DNA from: an uncultured Oceanobacter sp. | GTDB taxonomy: Bacteria > Pseudomonadota > Gammaproteobacteria > Pseudomonadales > Oceanobacteraceae | Length of the DNA stretch: 64,000 nt | Assembly (NCBI GenBank): GCA_913061185.1 | Contig: CAJXTI010000010.1 | Span: forward strand, 1-64,000 | Direction: 5' to 3' | Part shown: piece after piece, positions 28,362 through 37,538 of the stretch | Position numbering within the stretch: position 1 is the first letter of the stretch | How the letters are laid out: the number at the start of each line of letters is the position of its first letter | Notes under the pieces: generated by a model | What the model was told of the DNA's origin: nothing | The model's input: the letters and a program-made list of their open reading frames with translations, nothing else | Database searches by the model: none | Position numbers and translations under genes: made by a program

Positions 28362-28493
28362 TCGGGGGCGTTCTCAATGATTCGATCGGCCTGTTGAGTG
28401 GCAACGGCTTTCAGAACAAGGTAAAGGAACGCTATTGCCTGGTGAATTTTTTATCCACAACAGGCTTCGTTTTATCATTGAGAGCGCCCCTGG
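28362..28493. mobile_element. MITE-like element with 35-base imperfect terminal inverted repeats
   Basis: The left end GGGGGCGTTCTCAATGAT (from 28364) is mirrored by the right end, whose reverse complement reads GGGGCGCTCTCAATGAT (to 28490). The similarity continues inwards to GCCTGTTG on both sides. The 60-base interior has no gene. It sits between the bolA stop and the pstS-ompA promoter. A clear target duplication is not seen here, unlike the copy at 60643. Confidence 0.6.
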
Positions 28494-28506
28494 GAGCCTG
28501 TCGGGC

Positions 28507-28806
28507 TTAGTGCTGCCCCGCGCATTGCGGTGACTCGGGCACTGTTGACTGCTCTTGCCACTCCTGCGGCGAATACAAATGCAACGCCAAGGCATGAACC
28601 GGCTTTTGCAATACATCCGCCACCAGGCTGTACACCTGCTGATGTCGGGCCACCAGACGCTTGCCGGTAAATGCCTCGGAAACCAGGATCAATTTATAGT
28701 GCGAGTCCATCGCTGGGCCAGCGTGCATGTGACTCTCATTAATCAGCTCAAGATGAACCGGTGACAACGACGTCATCTGTTCAGCAATATACTCTTCTGC
28801 ATTCAT
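28507..28806 (-). CDS. bolA: BolA family protein
   Basis: A 99-residue protein with the BolA pattern: the conserved ESHMHAGPAMDSHYKLILVS, then FTGKRLVARHQQVYSLV and VHALALHLYSPQEW. BolA proteins act with monothiol glutaredoxins in iron-sulfur handling and affect cell shape under stress. The start at 28806 has a GGAG ribosome site. Confidence 0.93.
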   Translation of the reverse strand: MNAEEYIAEQMTSLSPVHLELINESHMHAGPAMDSHYKLILVSEAFTGKRLVARHQQVYSLVADVLQKPVHALALHLYSPQEWQEQSTVPESPQCAGQH

Positions 28807-28904
28807 ACAAACTCCGGTTACTACGCCTGTGATGTATGCGTATAATCCGCCGCCCCGAGCCGTAACTCAAGTCCAATCCTCCCCAGAGTGACCCGGAGCA
28901 CTAC

Positions 28905-29486
28905 ATGCAAGATACCGATAGCAACAGTACCCAAAGCCTGATCGACAAATATTATCAGGAAGAGCAGGAACGCCGTCTGCAAGAAAAAACCCAGGCTGAA
29001 ATCAGTGTAAAAATAGAACCTGCCGATCTCGCCATGCTGAATATGATTGCGCGCCGATTTAGCAAAAGCCGCGATGAAATCACCCGAGATGTCATGTCGA
29101 CCGCACTGATCGACCTGTTCAGCCGCCTTGAATCCGGCGAGCGCAAGCTGCTGGCACGTGATGCCGATGAAGCCACACGCCAACTGGCAGAAGAAATTGC
29201 GGAAGAAAATGGCGTAACAGATGTCGATATCAGACAGGGCCAATGGACGACGCATGAAAAAAATATCGTCAAACTGGAACGTAAGCGCGCCAGAGAACAG
29301 GAAAAACAGCAAGAATTACTGGCCAGCGCGCAAAAAGTGCTGGATCAAACCGCGACCAGTGCAGTCACCAGCAAAGTGACTGCCACTACGGATACAGATG
29401 CAGCTGATGAATCGGAAGAACTTTCTGCAGAGGGCATGAAGCCCTCCAACGAGGCCGAAGCGACATCGGTGTTTTCAGCAGGCTAA
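28905..29486 (+). CDS. Unknown acidic coiled-coil protein
   Basis: A 193-residue cytoplasmic protein. Residues 10-50 are charged and helical, and residues about 40-75 (DLAMLNMIARRFSKSRDEITRDV) resemble a short ribbon-helix-helix-like or small helical domain. Residues 110-150 are a Lys/Glu coiled coil, and the tail is Thr/Ala/Glu-rich and probably disordered. The CCGGAG ribosome site and codon use support a real gene. I do not recognise the family. Confidence 0.6.
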   Translation: MQDTDSNSTQSLIDKYYQEEQERRLQEKTQAEISVKIEPADLAMLNMIARRFSKSRDEITRDVMSTALIDLFSRLESGERKLLARDADEATRQLAEEIAEENGVTDVDIRQGQWTTHEKNIVKLERKRAREQEKQQELLASAQKVLDQTATSAVTSKVTATTDTDAADESEELSAEGMKPSNEAEATSVFSAG

Positions 29487-29604
29487 ACATGCCCGAGCGA
29501 TGCTTGTTTGCTCGCGCTCCGGCATGTCGCTTTGTCGCTTTGTCTGATTACCCGGACAAAGCGACGAATTTACTCAGCGTCGATTCGACTGCCCGAACGA
29601 AGGC

Positions 29605-29796
29605 TTACTTGCGCCAAAGACGCAGTTCGCGGAATTCACCGGGTCCGGCTTCCATCCACAGCACTTCAGCCTGATCCGAAAAAACAAATTTGTTGCCAAC
29701 CAGGAAACCGGCGCGACGCCGACCGGATACCGTTGCCGAGGCCTGACGGCCCTGACGCTTGGCACTTCGAGCGAAATCTTCTTGCAAGACATCCAT
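29605..29796 (-). CDS. Small basic hypothetical protein
   Basis: A 63-residue reading frame with a well-placed TTGGAGA ribosome site 8 bases before ATG 29796. The product begins MDVLQEDFARSAKRQGRQ, then has a GRRRAGFLVGNKFVF beta-like stretch, and ends in basic residues. It fills a region otherwise without a gene. The family is unknown; the ribosome site is the main support. Confidence 0.5.
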   Translation of the reverse strand: MDVLQEDFARSAKRQGRQASATVSGRRRAGFLVGNKFVFSDQAEVLWMEAGPGEFRELRLWRK

Positions 29797-29966
29797 ACAA
29801 TTGTCTCCAACTTGACCAATTCCACAGGAATTTTTCGACCACGGTCAGGTTATCGAGCAAATATGACATTCAAATAACGTCCAATTGCTCACGGGCGGTT
29901 GCTCTCACCGGGCCGATCGATACAATGTGCCGCCCTAATTTATTCAGGTCAACCGGATTACACACA

Positions 29967-30929
29967 ATGGCAGTCCAATGGTTCCCAGGGCATATGAACA
30001 AGGCCCGCAAGAAGATCAGTGAAGCCATGCCGGATATCGATCTGGTGATTGAGGTGATGGATGCGCGCCTGCCGTTTTCCAGTACCAATCCCATGGTCGA
30101 TGAACTGCGCCGCAATAAACCCGTGATCAAGCTGCTGAACAAGCAGGATCTGGCCGACCCAAAAATCACCCAGGCCTGGGTCGAGTATTTCAGCCAGCAA
30201 ACCAACACCCAGGCATTACCCCTGGTCGCCGAAGACAAATCACAACTGAAACGACTGCTGACCCTGTGCCAGAAGATGGGCAGCGTTCGTACTGATCGTA
30301 AACAGGCCATGCGGCTGATGGTGATGGGCATTCCCAATGTGGGTAAATCAACCCTGATCAATGGTTTGGCTGGACGCTATATCGCCCGCACCGGCAATGA
30401 GCCAGCGGTGACCAAGTCCAATCAGCTGATCGACCTGAAAAACGGCATGGTGTTATCCGACACGCCGGGGATTCTCTGGCCCAAGTTTGAAAATGAGCAC
30501 AGCGGTTATCGCCTGGCCGCCAGTGGCGCCGTCAAGGACACGGCAATCGAGTATCAAGACATCGCCAGCCACACGCTGGCTTTTTTGCTGGTGCAATACC
30601 CTGACCTGCTGATACAGCGCTACAAACTCAAGGAAAAGCCGGCATCGGCGGCAGAGGCACTGGAAAGTATCGGTCGCAAACGGGGATGCTTGCGACCAGG
30701 CGGGGTCATTGATTTACACAAGGCTGCGGAACTGGTGCTGCACGAGTTGCGCTCTGGCAAACTTGGCCGTATTTCTCTCGAAACACCGGATATGATTGCC
30801 GCAGAGCTGGCCGAGATTGAAGCACGCCAACTTGAAGAGCAAGCCCGATTGGAAGAACAACGACGCTTGTTGGAACAACGCCATCGGCGACCACGAGAAC
30901 CCGGCTCTGACGCCTCTGAAAATCCATAA
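29967..30929 (+). CDS. ylqF: Ribosome biogenesis GTPase YlqF/RbgA
   Basis: A circularly permuted GTPase of 320 residues that helps assemble the large ribosomal subunit. The order G4 (NKQD, about residue 60), G1 (GIPNVGKST), G3 (DTPG) is diagnostic. The start at 29967 gives the family opening MAVQWFPGHMNKARK; the longer upstream reading is rejected. The C-terminal 40 residues are an Arg/Glu-rich helix. Confidence 0.93.
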   Translation: MAVQWFPGHMNKARKKISEAMPDIDLVIEVMDARLPFSSTNPMVDELRRNKPVIKLLNKQDLADPKITQAWVEYFSQQTNTQALPLVAEDKSQLKRLLTLCQKMGSVRTDRKQAMRLMVMGIPNVGKSTLINGLAGRYIARTGNEPAVTKSNQLIDLKNGMVLSDTPGILWPKFENEHSGYRLAASGAVKDTAIEYQDIASHTLAFLLVQYPDLLIQRYKLKEKPASAAEALESIGRKRGCLRPGGVIDLHKAAELVLHELRSGKLGRISLETPDMIAAELAEIEARQLEEQARLEEQRRLLEQRHRRPREPGSDASENP

Positions 30930-30948
30930 CCCGGCAGACTCTGCCGGG
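30930..30948. other. Hairpin without T-run between convergent genes
   Basis: CCCGGCAG-ACT-CTGCCGGG is a perfect 8-base stem that begins directly after the ylqF stop. No T-run follows on either strand, so it may slow polymerase or protect the 3' end rather than act as a standard terminator. Confidence 0.5.
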
Positions 30949-30990
30949 CTGGGGCGTCATTGTTGGTTACTGTTCTTGGCTAACACGCTT

Positions 30991-31018
30991 GGCTAAAAAC
31001 GGTTGGTTAAAAACGGTT
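30991..31018. repeat. 14-base tandem duplication at the 3' end of the MBL gene
   Basis: GGCTAAAAACGGTT and GGTTAAAAACGGTT lie side by side. The second copy contains the last codons and stop of the minus-strand metallo-beta-lactamase gene. It looks like a small slippage duplication without effect on the protein. Confidence 0.6.
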
Positions 31019-31864
31019 GAGCGGTAACTTGAGATAAGCGACCCCGTTATCCTCGGCTTCAGGCAACGCCCCGGCGCGGATATTGACCTGCAACGAAGGC
31101 AGGATCAATCGAGGCATCTCCAGACCGCGATCTCTCTCGGTGCGCAAGGCAACAAACTCTTCCCGGCTAATACTGTCCCGAACGTGGATATTCTGATGCC
31201 GCTGCTCGGCAACCGTCACCGAACTGATCAATTCCCGCCCGTCTGGTGGATAATCGTGACACAAATAAAGCCGCGCCTCGTCGCCCAGTGCAAACAGTTT
31301 CTGTATTGAGTCATAGAGGGTATTGGCATCGCCACCGGGAAAGTCACATCGCGCAGTACCAGTATCCGGCGCAAACAAAGTGTCGCCAATAAACGCCAAC
31401 TGATCATCCACCACATAACTGACACACGCCGGGGTATGACCAGGGGTAGCCAAAACCCGAATCTGATGATTGCCCAGGATCAGGCTGTCGCCTTCTGCGA
31501 CCAGCACATCAAACTGATGGCCGTCTGCGACAAACGATTGCGGCTCATTAAACACTTCCCTGAAAATCCCCTGCACTTTCTTGATCGGTTGCCCAATCAC
31601 AATATCCGCGCCGAACTTGCGGCGCAGATAGTCAGCCGCTGTCAGGTGGTCAGCGTGCGCATGGGTTTCCAGCACATAAACCAGACGGCTGTCTTGCTGC
31701 GCCAATTGCCCAAGAATAGCGTCAATGAACCCGGTGCTGGTGCGCCCGGATTTCTGATCAAAATCCAGCACCGGATCGACAATCAGCGACAGGTGATGCT
31801 CTGTGTCTTCCAGCCAATGGGTGTAAGTGGATGTATCCTGATGATAAAAACTCTGGATTCGCAT
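31007..31864 (-). CDS. MBL-fold persulfide dioxygenase-like enzyme
   Basis: A 285-residue metallo-beta-lactamase-fold protein. The metal motif THAHADH is at 67-73, with further ligands in TPGHTPACVSY, IGDTLFAPD and CHDYPP. The pattern fits ETHE1/Blh-type persulfide dioxygenases, which oxidise glutathione persulfide to sulfite. It has a GGAGG ribosome site and is divergent from an ArsR-type regulator and a SulP permease, the usual company of sulfide detoxification genes. Substrate is inferred from family and context. Confidence 0.85.
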   Translation of the reverse strand: MRIQSFYHQDTSTYTHWLEDTEHHLSLIVDPVLDFDQKSGRTSTGFIDAILGQLAQQDSRLVYVLETHAHADHLTAADYLRRKFGADIVIGQPIKKVQGIFREVFNEPQSFVADGHQFDVLVAEGDSLILGNHQIRVLATPGHTPACVSYVVDDQLAFIGDTLFAPDTGTARCDFPGGDANTLYDSIQKLFALGDEARLYLCHDYPPDGRELISSVTVAEQRHQNIHVRDSISREEFVALRTERDRGLEMPRLILPSLQVNIRAGALPEAEDNGVAYLKLPLNRF

Positions 31865-31903
31865 GTCAGCCTCCGTATTCTTGAACTCAAAAACAACTAT
31901 ATT

Positions 31904-31913
31904 AGAATATTCT
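31904..31913. promoter_or_regulatory. Palindromic operator candidate between MBL and arsR genes
   Basis: AGAATATTCT is a perfect 10-base palindrome, flanked by ATT and TAT that extend the symmetry partly. It lies in the 113-base space between the divergent MBL and ArsR genes. AT-rich palindromes of this sort bind BigR/SqrR-type repressors, so autoregulation and control of both sides is likely. Confidence 0.55.
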
Positions 31914-31977
31914 TATTTAGCAATACTTGATATACACTGTCACTGGTTCCTTCCAGCAGCCTGATGAGATTGCGGTT

Positions 31978-32286
31978 ATGTCACCATCTTCTTTCGACAC
32001 CCAACGCCAGCCCGCCGTGCGTCTGCTCAAGGCCCTCGCCAACGAACACCGGTTAGCCATACTCTGCCTGCTCAGAAGTGGAGAAATATCCGTTACCGAA
32101 CTGGGCCGTCAGCTTCCACTCAGTCAATCTGCGTTGTCGCAGCACCTCGCCTGGCTACGGGGAGAGCATCTGGTAGCCAGCCGCAGAGAAGCACAATGCG
32201 TATTCTACTGCCTCGTCGATGACAAGGCTGTGCGTGTTATCCGGCTGCTGAATGAATTGTACGGAGACGATACCCCTCATGTTTAA
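31978..32286 (+). CDS. ArsR-family repressor, BigR/SqrR-like
   Basis: A 102-residue winged-helix regulator from the start at 31978. The recognition helix is in LPLSQSALSQHLAWLR and the wing in LVASRREAQCVFY. Three cysteines are present: Cys30 (AILCLL), Cys74 and Cys78 (AQCVFYCL). In BigR and SqrR a cysteine at the Cys30 position pairs with a second one under persulfide stress. Here the second cysteine would have to be in the wing region, so the exact sensing pair is uncertain. The gene overlaps the SulP gene by 8 bases. Confidence 0.85.
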   Translation: MSPSSFDTQRQPAVRLLKALANEHRLAILCLLRSGEISVTELGRQLPLSQSALSQHLAWLRGEHLVASRREAQCVFYCLVDDKAVRVIRLLNELYGDDTPHV

Positions 32287-33958
32287 TACCCTGCGTAATT
32301 ATCAGCGCGAGTGGCTGTCTGCCGACTTGGCAGCGGGCCTGGTTGTAGCAATTCTGCTGGTTCCCCAAGGCATTGCCTACGCCTTTCTGGCTGGCCTGCC
32401 GCCCCAGGCGGGACTGTATGCCGCGCTGTTACCCTTGTTTATTTATGCCATGCTCGGCACCAGTCCCAGCCTTGCTGTTGGCCCTGCTGCCATCGTGTCA
32501 TTAATGACGCTGGAGTCCCTGCAACAACTGTCTACCCCTGGCAGTGCCGAATTCAGCCAGCTGGCGGCGGCCTTGGCTGTATTGACCGGGCTGTTTCTGC
32601 TGCTCTTTTATTTGATCGGTCTAGGCCGCTGGACAACGTTTATCAGCCATTCCGTCATTTCCGGTTTCTCCAGCGCCGCCGCTATTGTCATTATTATTAA
32701 CCAGAGTAAATCACTGACCGGCATGTCAGTACCCCGGCAGGAAAGCCTGGCCGATACCTTGTGGTACGTACTGCAACATCTGGAACAAGCGTTACCGGCA
32801 GTCATGCTGCTGTCTGCTGCGGCGATTCTGCTACTCAAGGCATGGCCAAGTTTATGCCGCATGCTGATTACCCATCGCTGGAAAATGATGAGCGAATTAT
32901 TGGGCCGAAGCGGCCCACTGGTCTTGATTGTGCTAGGAATTACGCTGGTGCCAGCGCTGAATTTACCCGCCGAAATTGTTGGTGATATTCCCTCTGGGTT
33001 ACCTCAGCTGGCACTTCCACACCTGAACAGTGAGCAATGGCAATCCCTGCTCCCTTCCGCGTTGCTGATCGCACTGATTGGTTATCTGGAAAGCCTGTCC
33101 GTAGCAACCGCGATGGCCAGGCGGGCGAAAACCTCCGGACTGAACCCTAATCGTGAATTGCTGGCGTTGGGCATTGCCAACCTCGGTGCGGCGGTTTCGC
33201 AAGCCTATCCGGTTGCTGGCGGATTTGGACGCAGTATGGTTAACCAAGCGGCCGGAGCACGCAGTCAACTGGCGGGTCTGATCACTCTGGCAGGCATCAT
33301 TCTGGTACTGGTCGTTGCCACCAGCTGGTTCACCGTCCTGCCCAAGGCATTACTCGGTGCCATTATTGTGGTGGCGGTCATTCCACTGATCAATTTTCAG
33401 GATGGCCTGCACGCCTGGCGCTTCCAGAAAAGCGATGGACTGGTATGGCTGGTCACCTTTATGGCGGTATTGGCAACCAATGCCGAATTGGGTATTTCAC
33501 TCGGTATTTTGCTGTCCTTAGTCCTGTACCTGCGCCGTTCCAGTGAACCGCATATCGCCGAAATCGGTCGTTATAAAAACAGTGATCATTTCCGCAACGT
33601 CCAACGTCACCAAGTCAGCACCTCACCTCAAGTGCTGATGATCCGGGTCGACGAAAACCTCTATTTCGCCAATACCCATTATTTGAACGAGTATATTATT
33701 CATCGCCTTGAGCAGACTGACGATATCCGCCATGTGGTCTTGGTCGGCAGTGCGATCAACCATATCGACTTTAATGGCTACGAAGGATTATTGGAATTAC
33801 ACCAGCAGTTACAACAACTCAATATTCTACTGCACATGGCTGAATTCAAGGGGCCTGTCATGGACAGACTGGAAAGCACCGACTGGCTGGAGCGCATCAA
33901 GCCAGGGCAGGTCTTTTTTACCGCCAGTGACGCCCTCAGAGAACTGGGTCATGTCTGA
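32279..33958 (+). CDS. SulP family anion permease with STAS domain
   Basis: A 559-residue transporter. The membrane part (about residues 15-400) carries the SulP signature AILLVPQGIAYAFLAGLPPQAGLYAALLP-type segment near residue 30. The C-terminal STAS domain (about 445-555) includes VVLVGSAINHIDFNGYEGL. The start at 32279 has GGAGA upstream and overlaps the repressor gene. In this setting it probably exports or imports sulfite, thiosulfate or sulfate linked to sulfide oxidation. Confidence 0.9.
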   Translation: MFNTLRNYQREWLSADLAAGLVVAILLVPQGIAYAFLAGLPPQAGLYAALLPLFIYAMLGTSPSLAVGPAAIVSLMTLESLQQLSTPGSAEFSQLAAALAVLTGLFLLLFYLIGLGRWTTFISHSVISGFSSAAAIVIIINQSKSLTGMSVPRQESLADTLWYVLQHLEQALPAVMLLSAAAILLLKAWPSLCRMLITHRWKMMSELLGRSGPLVLIVLGITLVPALNLPAEIVGDIPSGLPQLALPHLNSEQWQSLLPSALLIALIGYLESLSVATAMARRAKTSGLNPNRELLALGIANLGAAVSQAYPVAGGFGRSMVNQAAGARSQLAGLITLAGIILVLVVATSWFTVLPKALLGAIIVVAVIPLINFQDGLHAWRFQKSDGLVWLVTFMAVLATNAELGISLGILLSLVLYLRRSSEPHIAEIGRYKNSDHFRNVQRHQVSTSPQVLMIRVDENLYFANTHYLNEYIIHRLEQTDDIRHVVLVGSAINHIDFNGYEGLLELHQQLQQLNILLHMAEFKGPVMDRLESTDWLERIKPGQVFFTASDALRELGHV

Positions 33959-34267
33959 CCGTCACCCTTTCTGCTGCCCCGACCATTCCTGCACCGGACA
34001 AAACCCGCAGAACCAGGCAACGCCTCAGTCCTTGCCCTCAAAACGGGTGGATTCCGAACGCCCGACCTATGCAGTATCCGGCCATCGCTCAGGCCCTCGT
34101 TTTCGGATTCGATACCGTGAAAGCAGTCATCCTCAAGGTATCTGTGTATTCTGCCCACCGGCACCAAACGTGTAAGCCACCCACAGAATATGCTCTTTTA
34201 AACGCATTCCTTAACTTTTGCGCTGAAATGTTTATCATCCCAGCAAACTCTTTTAGTGGCTTTTCCC
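33959..34267. other. Intergenic region without recognised gene
   Basis: About 310 bases between the SulP gene and the DUF2489 gene. Short readings on both strands lack ribosome sites and family patterns. I see no terminator. The promoter of the DUF2489 gene is expected near the 3' end, where the sequence becomes AT-rich. Confidence 0.4.
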
Positions 34268-34744
34268 ATGCTTATCCTGACCGCAGTCATCGGCATCGCA
34301 GTTATAACCCTTCTTTCTCTCTACGCCTGGCACCTGACCCATAAGGTCAGACAGGTCGAGGCAGAACAACAGGCGCAAGCTGCTACCGCAGAACAGCAGC
34401 TGCGCCGCCATCAGCAAGGTCTGGTTCAAGATGTACGTTTTTTGGCCCGGGCGATACTGAGTGATCAATGTGATATCACCGAAGGGGTATTACGACTGCA
34501 TCACATTATCAGCGGTCTTGATCCATTAGTCTGGCAACATGACAAATTAACTGTTTTACGCACCTTCCATGAGCAGGTCGCCGATATGCCTATCCTAGAT
34601 GCCTATAAAAAACTCGCACCCAAACAGCAGTTTGCTATCGACACGCGGCGCATTCACCTGGAAGGCGAATACAAGGCTTCTATTGAACACGCATTGGGAT
34701 GGCTGGTCGAATTCAAGTTTCCGGATCTTGTTCTGCTGCACTAG
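34268..34744 (+). CDS. DUF2489 family membrane-anchored protein
   Basis: The product is 158 residues from ATG 34268; an upstream GTG at 34256 adds 4. One N-terminal membrane helix is followed by a short coiled coil (VRQVEAEQQAQAATAEQQLRR) and the DUF2489 pattern FLARAILSDQCDITEGVLRLH, WQHDKL and HIEHALGWLVEF-like C-terminus. Function is unknown. The family is common in marine gammaproteobacteria. Confidence 0.75.
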   Translation: MLILTAVIGIAVITLLSLYAWHLTHKVRQVEAEQQAQAATAEQQLRRHQQGLVQDVRFLARAILSDQCDITEGVLRLHHIISGLDPLVWQHDKLTVLRTFHEQVADMPILDAYKKLAPKQQFAIDTRRIHLEGEYKASIEHALGWLVEFKFPDLVLLH

Positions 34745-34894
34745 CCAGCATTCACTAGCCAGCACTGGAACACCAAGCGTCTACGCCAACAGTACCAGGA
34801 CAGTCATCCCGCAAAGCCAGCTGGCTAATGAGCGCCCAAAGACGTATTCATATGAACGTTCCAATAGGTTCCAACAATCCGCTAAGGAGTCTGT

Positions 34895-35470
34895 ATGACT
34901 TTTCGCACCGCACTGATGGCCCCGCTTGTGTTTGCCTGCCTGCCCGCCCTGGCGGACTGGCAGGTTAATAACGATTCGATCGTCGCCTTCCAGACCACCA
35001 AGAACATTAACAAAGTTGAAAGTCACCAGTTCAAACACGTTTATGGTTCCGTCAACAGCAGCGGCGCTGCCATGATCAATATCGATCTGACCAGCGTTGA
35101 AACCGGTATCGAGATCCGCAACAGCCGGATGAAATCCATGCTGTTTGATACCGATAAGTTTGCGACTGCCGTGCTTCAGGCCATGATTCCCGACTCCGTC
35201 ATGACCTCACTGGAGCAAGGCCAGCCCACTCGCTTTACCCTGTCTGGCTCACTGTCGTTACATGGCAAGCGCGTCCCGGTCAGTACAGAAGTATTGGCCA
35301 CCCCGGCTGCCGATGATTCCATGGTCGTCAGTAGCCTGGCCCCCGTTCTTGTTAATGCCGCTGATTTTGGGCTTGAAGGCGGTATCGAGGCGCTACGAAA
35401 CGTCGCCAGCCTGGCATCCATCAGTCAGGTTGTACCAGTGGAATTCACCCTGATACTGAATCCAGAGTAA
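34895..35470 (+). CDS. YceI family periplasmic protein
   Basis: The 191-residue protein has a signal peptide ending near ALA (residue 20) and a lipocalin-like YceI domain. Family features are the first strand with the pattern after DWQV, INIDLTSVETGIEIRNSRMKSMLFDTDKF, and FTLSGSLSLHGKRVPV. YceI proteins bind isoprenoid lipids such as ubiquinone precursors. TAAGGAG is upstream of the start. Confidence 0.88.
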   Translation: MTFRTALMAPLVFACLPALADWQVNNDSIVAFQTTKNINKVESHQFKHVYGSVNSSGAAMINIDLTSVETGIEIRNSRMKSMLFDTDKFATAVLQAMIPDSVMTSLEQGQPTRFTLSGSLSLHGKRVPVSTEVLATPAADDSMVVSSLAPVLVNAADFGLEGGIEALRNVASLASISQVVPVEFTLILNPE

Positions 35471-35620
35471 TCCGGCTCGTCAGATCCAGCGCACAACGTC
35501 CCGATTGTGCGCGCGATCCCGTCCATCAGGTAACGGCTCATCACCCAAACACGCAGCTACATCGGATGAAATTTGTTAAACTGCCCGCCACTCTGTTTAA
35601 ATCTCGCCTGGTAACTGTCT

Positions 35621-36490
35621 TTGATTCTGGTTTTTGACTCCGGTGTTGGTGGCCTTAGTATCGTCAGGGAAATACATCAATTACGTCCCGATCTGACAGT
35701 CCACTATCTAATGGATACTGCCGCCTTTCCTTATGGTACTCACGAGGATCTGGCCCTGACCCGACGGATTGTGTGCTTGTGTCAGCAAGCGGTTCGTGCG
35801 CTGCCGGTAAAACTGCTGGTTATTGCTTGCAACACTGCCAGTACACTGGCACTGGACTCACTCCGCCAGGTACTGGATATTCCTGTAGTGGGCGTCGTTC
35901 CCGCCATCAAAACGGCCGCAGAACAATCAGCGAACGGCGTTATCGGGCTGTTGGCAACGCCGGCGACTATTGGTCGCTCTTATACAGATCAACTGATAAA
36001 GGACTTTGCCGGGCATTGTGAGGTAAGACGGCTAGGTAGCCGACCACTGGTTGAGTGGGCCGAAACCCTGATCCGCTCACCCGACAGCATCCACGACGTA
36101 ATGGCAGAACGAATCAGGCAACACCTTTCTCCCTGGGTGGAACAATCGCCTTGCCCTAGCCATATCGTACTGGGTTGCACCCATTTTCCACTGCTACGGC
36201 CATATCTGACCTTGCTCTGGCCGTCGATCAACTGGGTAGACTCCGGCGCGGCGATTGCTCGCAGGGTAAACCACTTATTGGGAGCGGCACTGCAGACCGA
36301 CACTAAAACCGCTATCGGTCATCTCTATTTGTATCAAACCCGTGGCATTGCAGACGCAAAACATCTGAGTCAGTTCTGGTCTACTGGTTATCTGCCAGAG
36401 AGTATCAGCCCAGACTGGATCCAACTGAATGTGCCACAGATCATTGGCAATACAGCAAACACAACGTGTACAAGCAACCACCTTGTATAA
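35621..36490 (+). CDS. murI: Glutamate racemase
   Basis: Makes D-glutamate for peptidoglycan. The 289-residue frame starts with TTG at 35621; the only codon upstream before a stop that could serve is CTG at 35615. The opening VFDSGVGGLSIV is the family signature. The catalytic cysteines are Cys70 (ACNTAST) and Cys186 (GCTHFPLL). There is no strong ribosome site, so the start is less sure than the gene. Confidence 0.92.
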   Translation: MILVFDSGVGGLSIVREIHQLRPDLTVHYLMDTAAFPYGTHEDLALTRRIVCLCQQAVRALPVKLLVIACNTASTLALDSLRQVLDIPVVGVVPAIKTAAEQSANGVIGLLATPATIGRSYTDQLIKDFAGHCEVRRLGSRPLVEWAETLIRSPDSIHDVMAERIRQHLSPWVEQSPCPSHIVLGCTHFPLLRPYLTLLWPSINWVDSGAAIARRVNHLLGAALQTDTKTAIGHLYLYQTRGIADAKHLSQFWSTGYLPESISPDWIQLNVPQIIGNTANTTCTSNHLV

Positions 36491-36542
36491 CTATTTATTA
36501 ATTGAGTATAGTGCTCAGGTATTTCGGAAATCTGGATAAAAC

Positions 36543-37094
36543 ATGTCAAAACTCGAAATCCTTTACAGTGAGGTTCTGACCGAACTGGGGGAAGACATCA
36601 CCCGCGAAGGCTTGCTGGATACACCCAAGCGTGCCGCCAAAGCCATGCAGTTCCTGACCAGTGGCTATGACGCCAATCTCGAAGAGGTCGTCAATGGTGC
36701 CGTTTTTACCAGTGACAATGACGAGATGGTCGCGGTGCAGGGCATCGAGTTTTACTCTTTGTGTGAACATCATGTGCTGCCCTTTATCGGGCGTTGTCAT
36801 ATTGGTTATCTGCCCAACGGCAAGGTACTCGGGTTATCAAAATTTGCCCGCATCGTCGACCTGTTTGCTCGCCGCCTGCAAATCCAGGAAAACATGACCA
36901 AGCAAATCGCTGAAGCCGTCGAAGAAGTCACCGGTTGTCGAGGTGTGGGGGTCATCATGGAAGCGCAGCATATGTGCATGATGATGCGAGGGGTGCAAAA
37001 ACAGAACTCCATGATGCGCACTTCCGTTATGAAAGGTGACTTCCGCAACAATGCCGCCACCCGCAGCGAGTTTATGCGTCTGGTAGGAATGTAA
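36543..37094 (+). CDS. folE: GTP cyclohydrolase I
   Basis: Converts GTP to dihydroneopterin triphosphate for folate synthesis. The 183-residue protein has the zinc and substrate motifs [26 protein letters not shown] and [12 protein letters not shown]. It is a homodecameric type I enzyme. It lies 52 bases after murI. Confidence 0.96.
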   Translation: MSKLEILYSEVLTELGEDITREGLLDTPKRAAKAMQFLTSGYDANLEEVVNGAVFTSDNDEMVAVQGIEFYSLCEHHVLPFIGRCHIGYLPNGKVLGLSKFARIVDLFARRLQIQENMTKQIAEAVEEVTGCRGVGVIMEAQHMCMMMRGVQKQNSMMRTSVMKGDFRNNAATRSEFMRLVGM

Positions 37095-37538
37095 CCCTGC
37101 ATCACCCATCACATGACCGGCAGTAGCCACCCCCACATATCAATAATGTGGCAGGCCTTATAACAAATCCTGACAAACTTCTGATCAAGTCTGAAACTCG
37201 CCGTACATGGCCGTAATTGAGCACAGACTTGTCAGGAGATACGCCAGACAACTGACAGATAGACTCAGCCAGCAACAAGATGATTGGTGTGTACTTTTTA
37301 CAGCCGCAGGAAAGCAACAATATTTATTATCAGAAAAATCTCGAAAAACACGTCATTGCTACTGTACGAAACACATCCCCCCGGATGCCACCATCCATCT
37401 TATATTCTACTTGTCACCTAAGGTAACAAGCGGAAACAAAGCCATTGTGAAAAAAAATGTAATTGCGATTAATCATCACAGAGCGTAGATTCAGATGTGA
37501 GAAAGGAGAAAACAATAAACAATGAGAGGTAATGGAAT
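37095..37538. other. Intergenic region without recognised gene
   Basis: About 440 bases. CCACAT-N7-ATGTGG (around 37133-37152) is an inverted repeat without a T-run. A 93-codon reading at 37207-37488 has no ribosome site and no family pattern, so I do not call it. The last 100 bases are AT-rich and probably contain the promoter of the next gene. Confidence 0.4.

Noticed and set aside
37207..37488. 93-codon reading frame after folE
   Set aside because: No ribosome site, no family pattern and unusual composition; it lies in an otherwise gene-free region.
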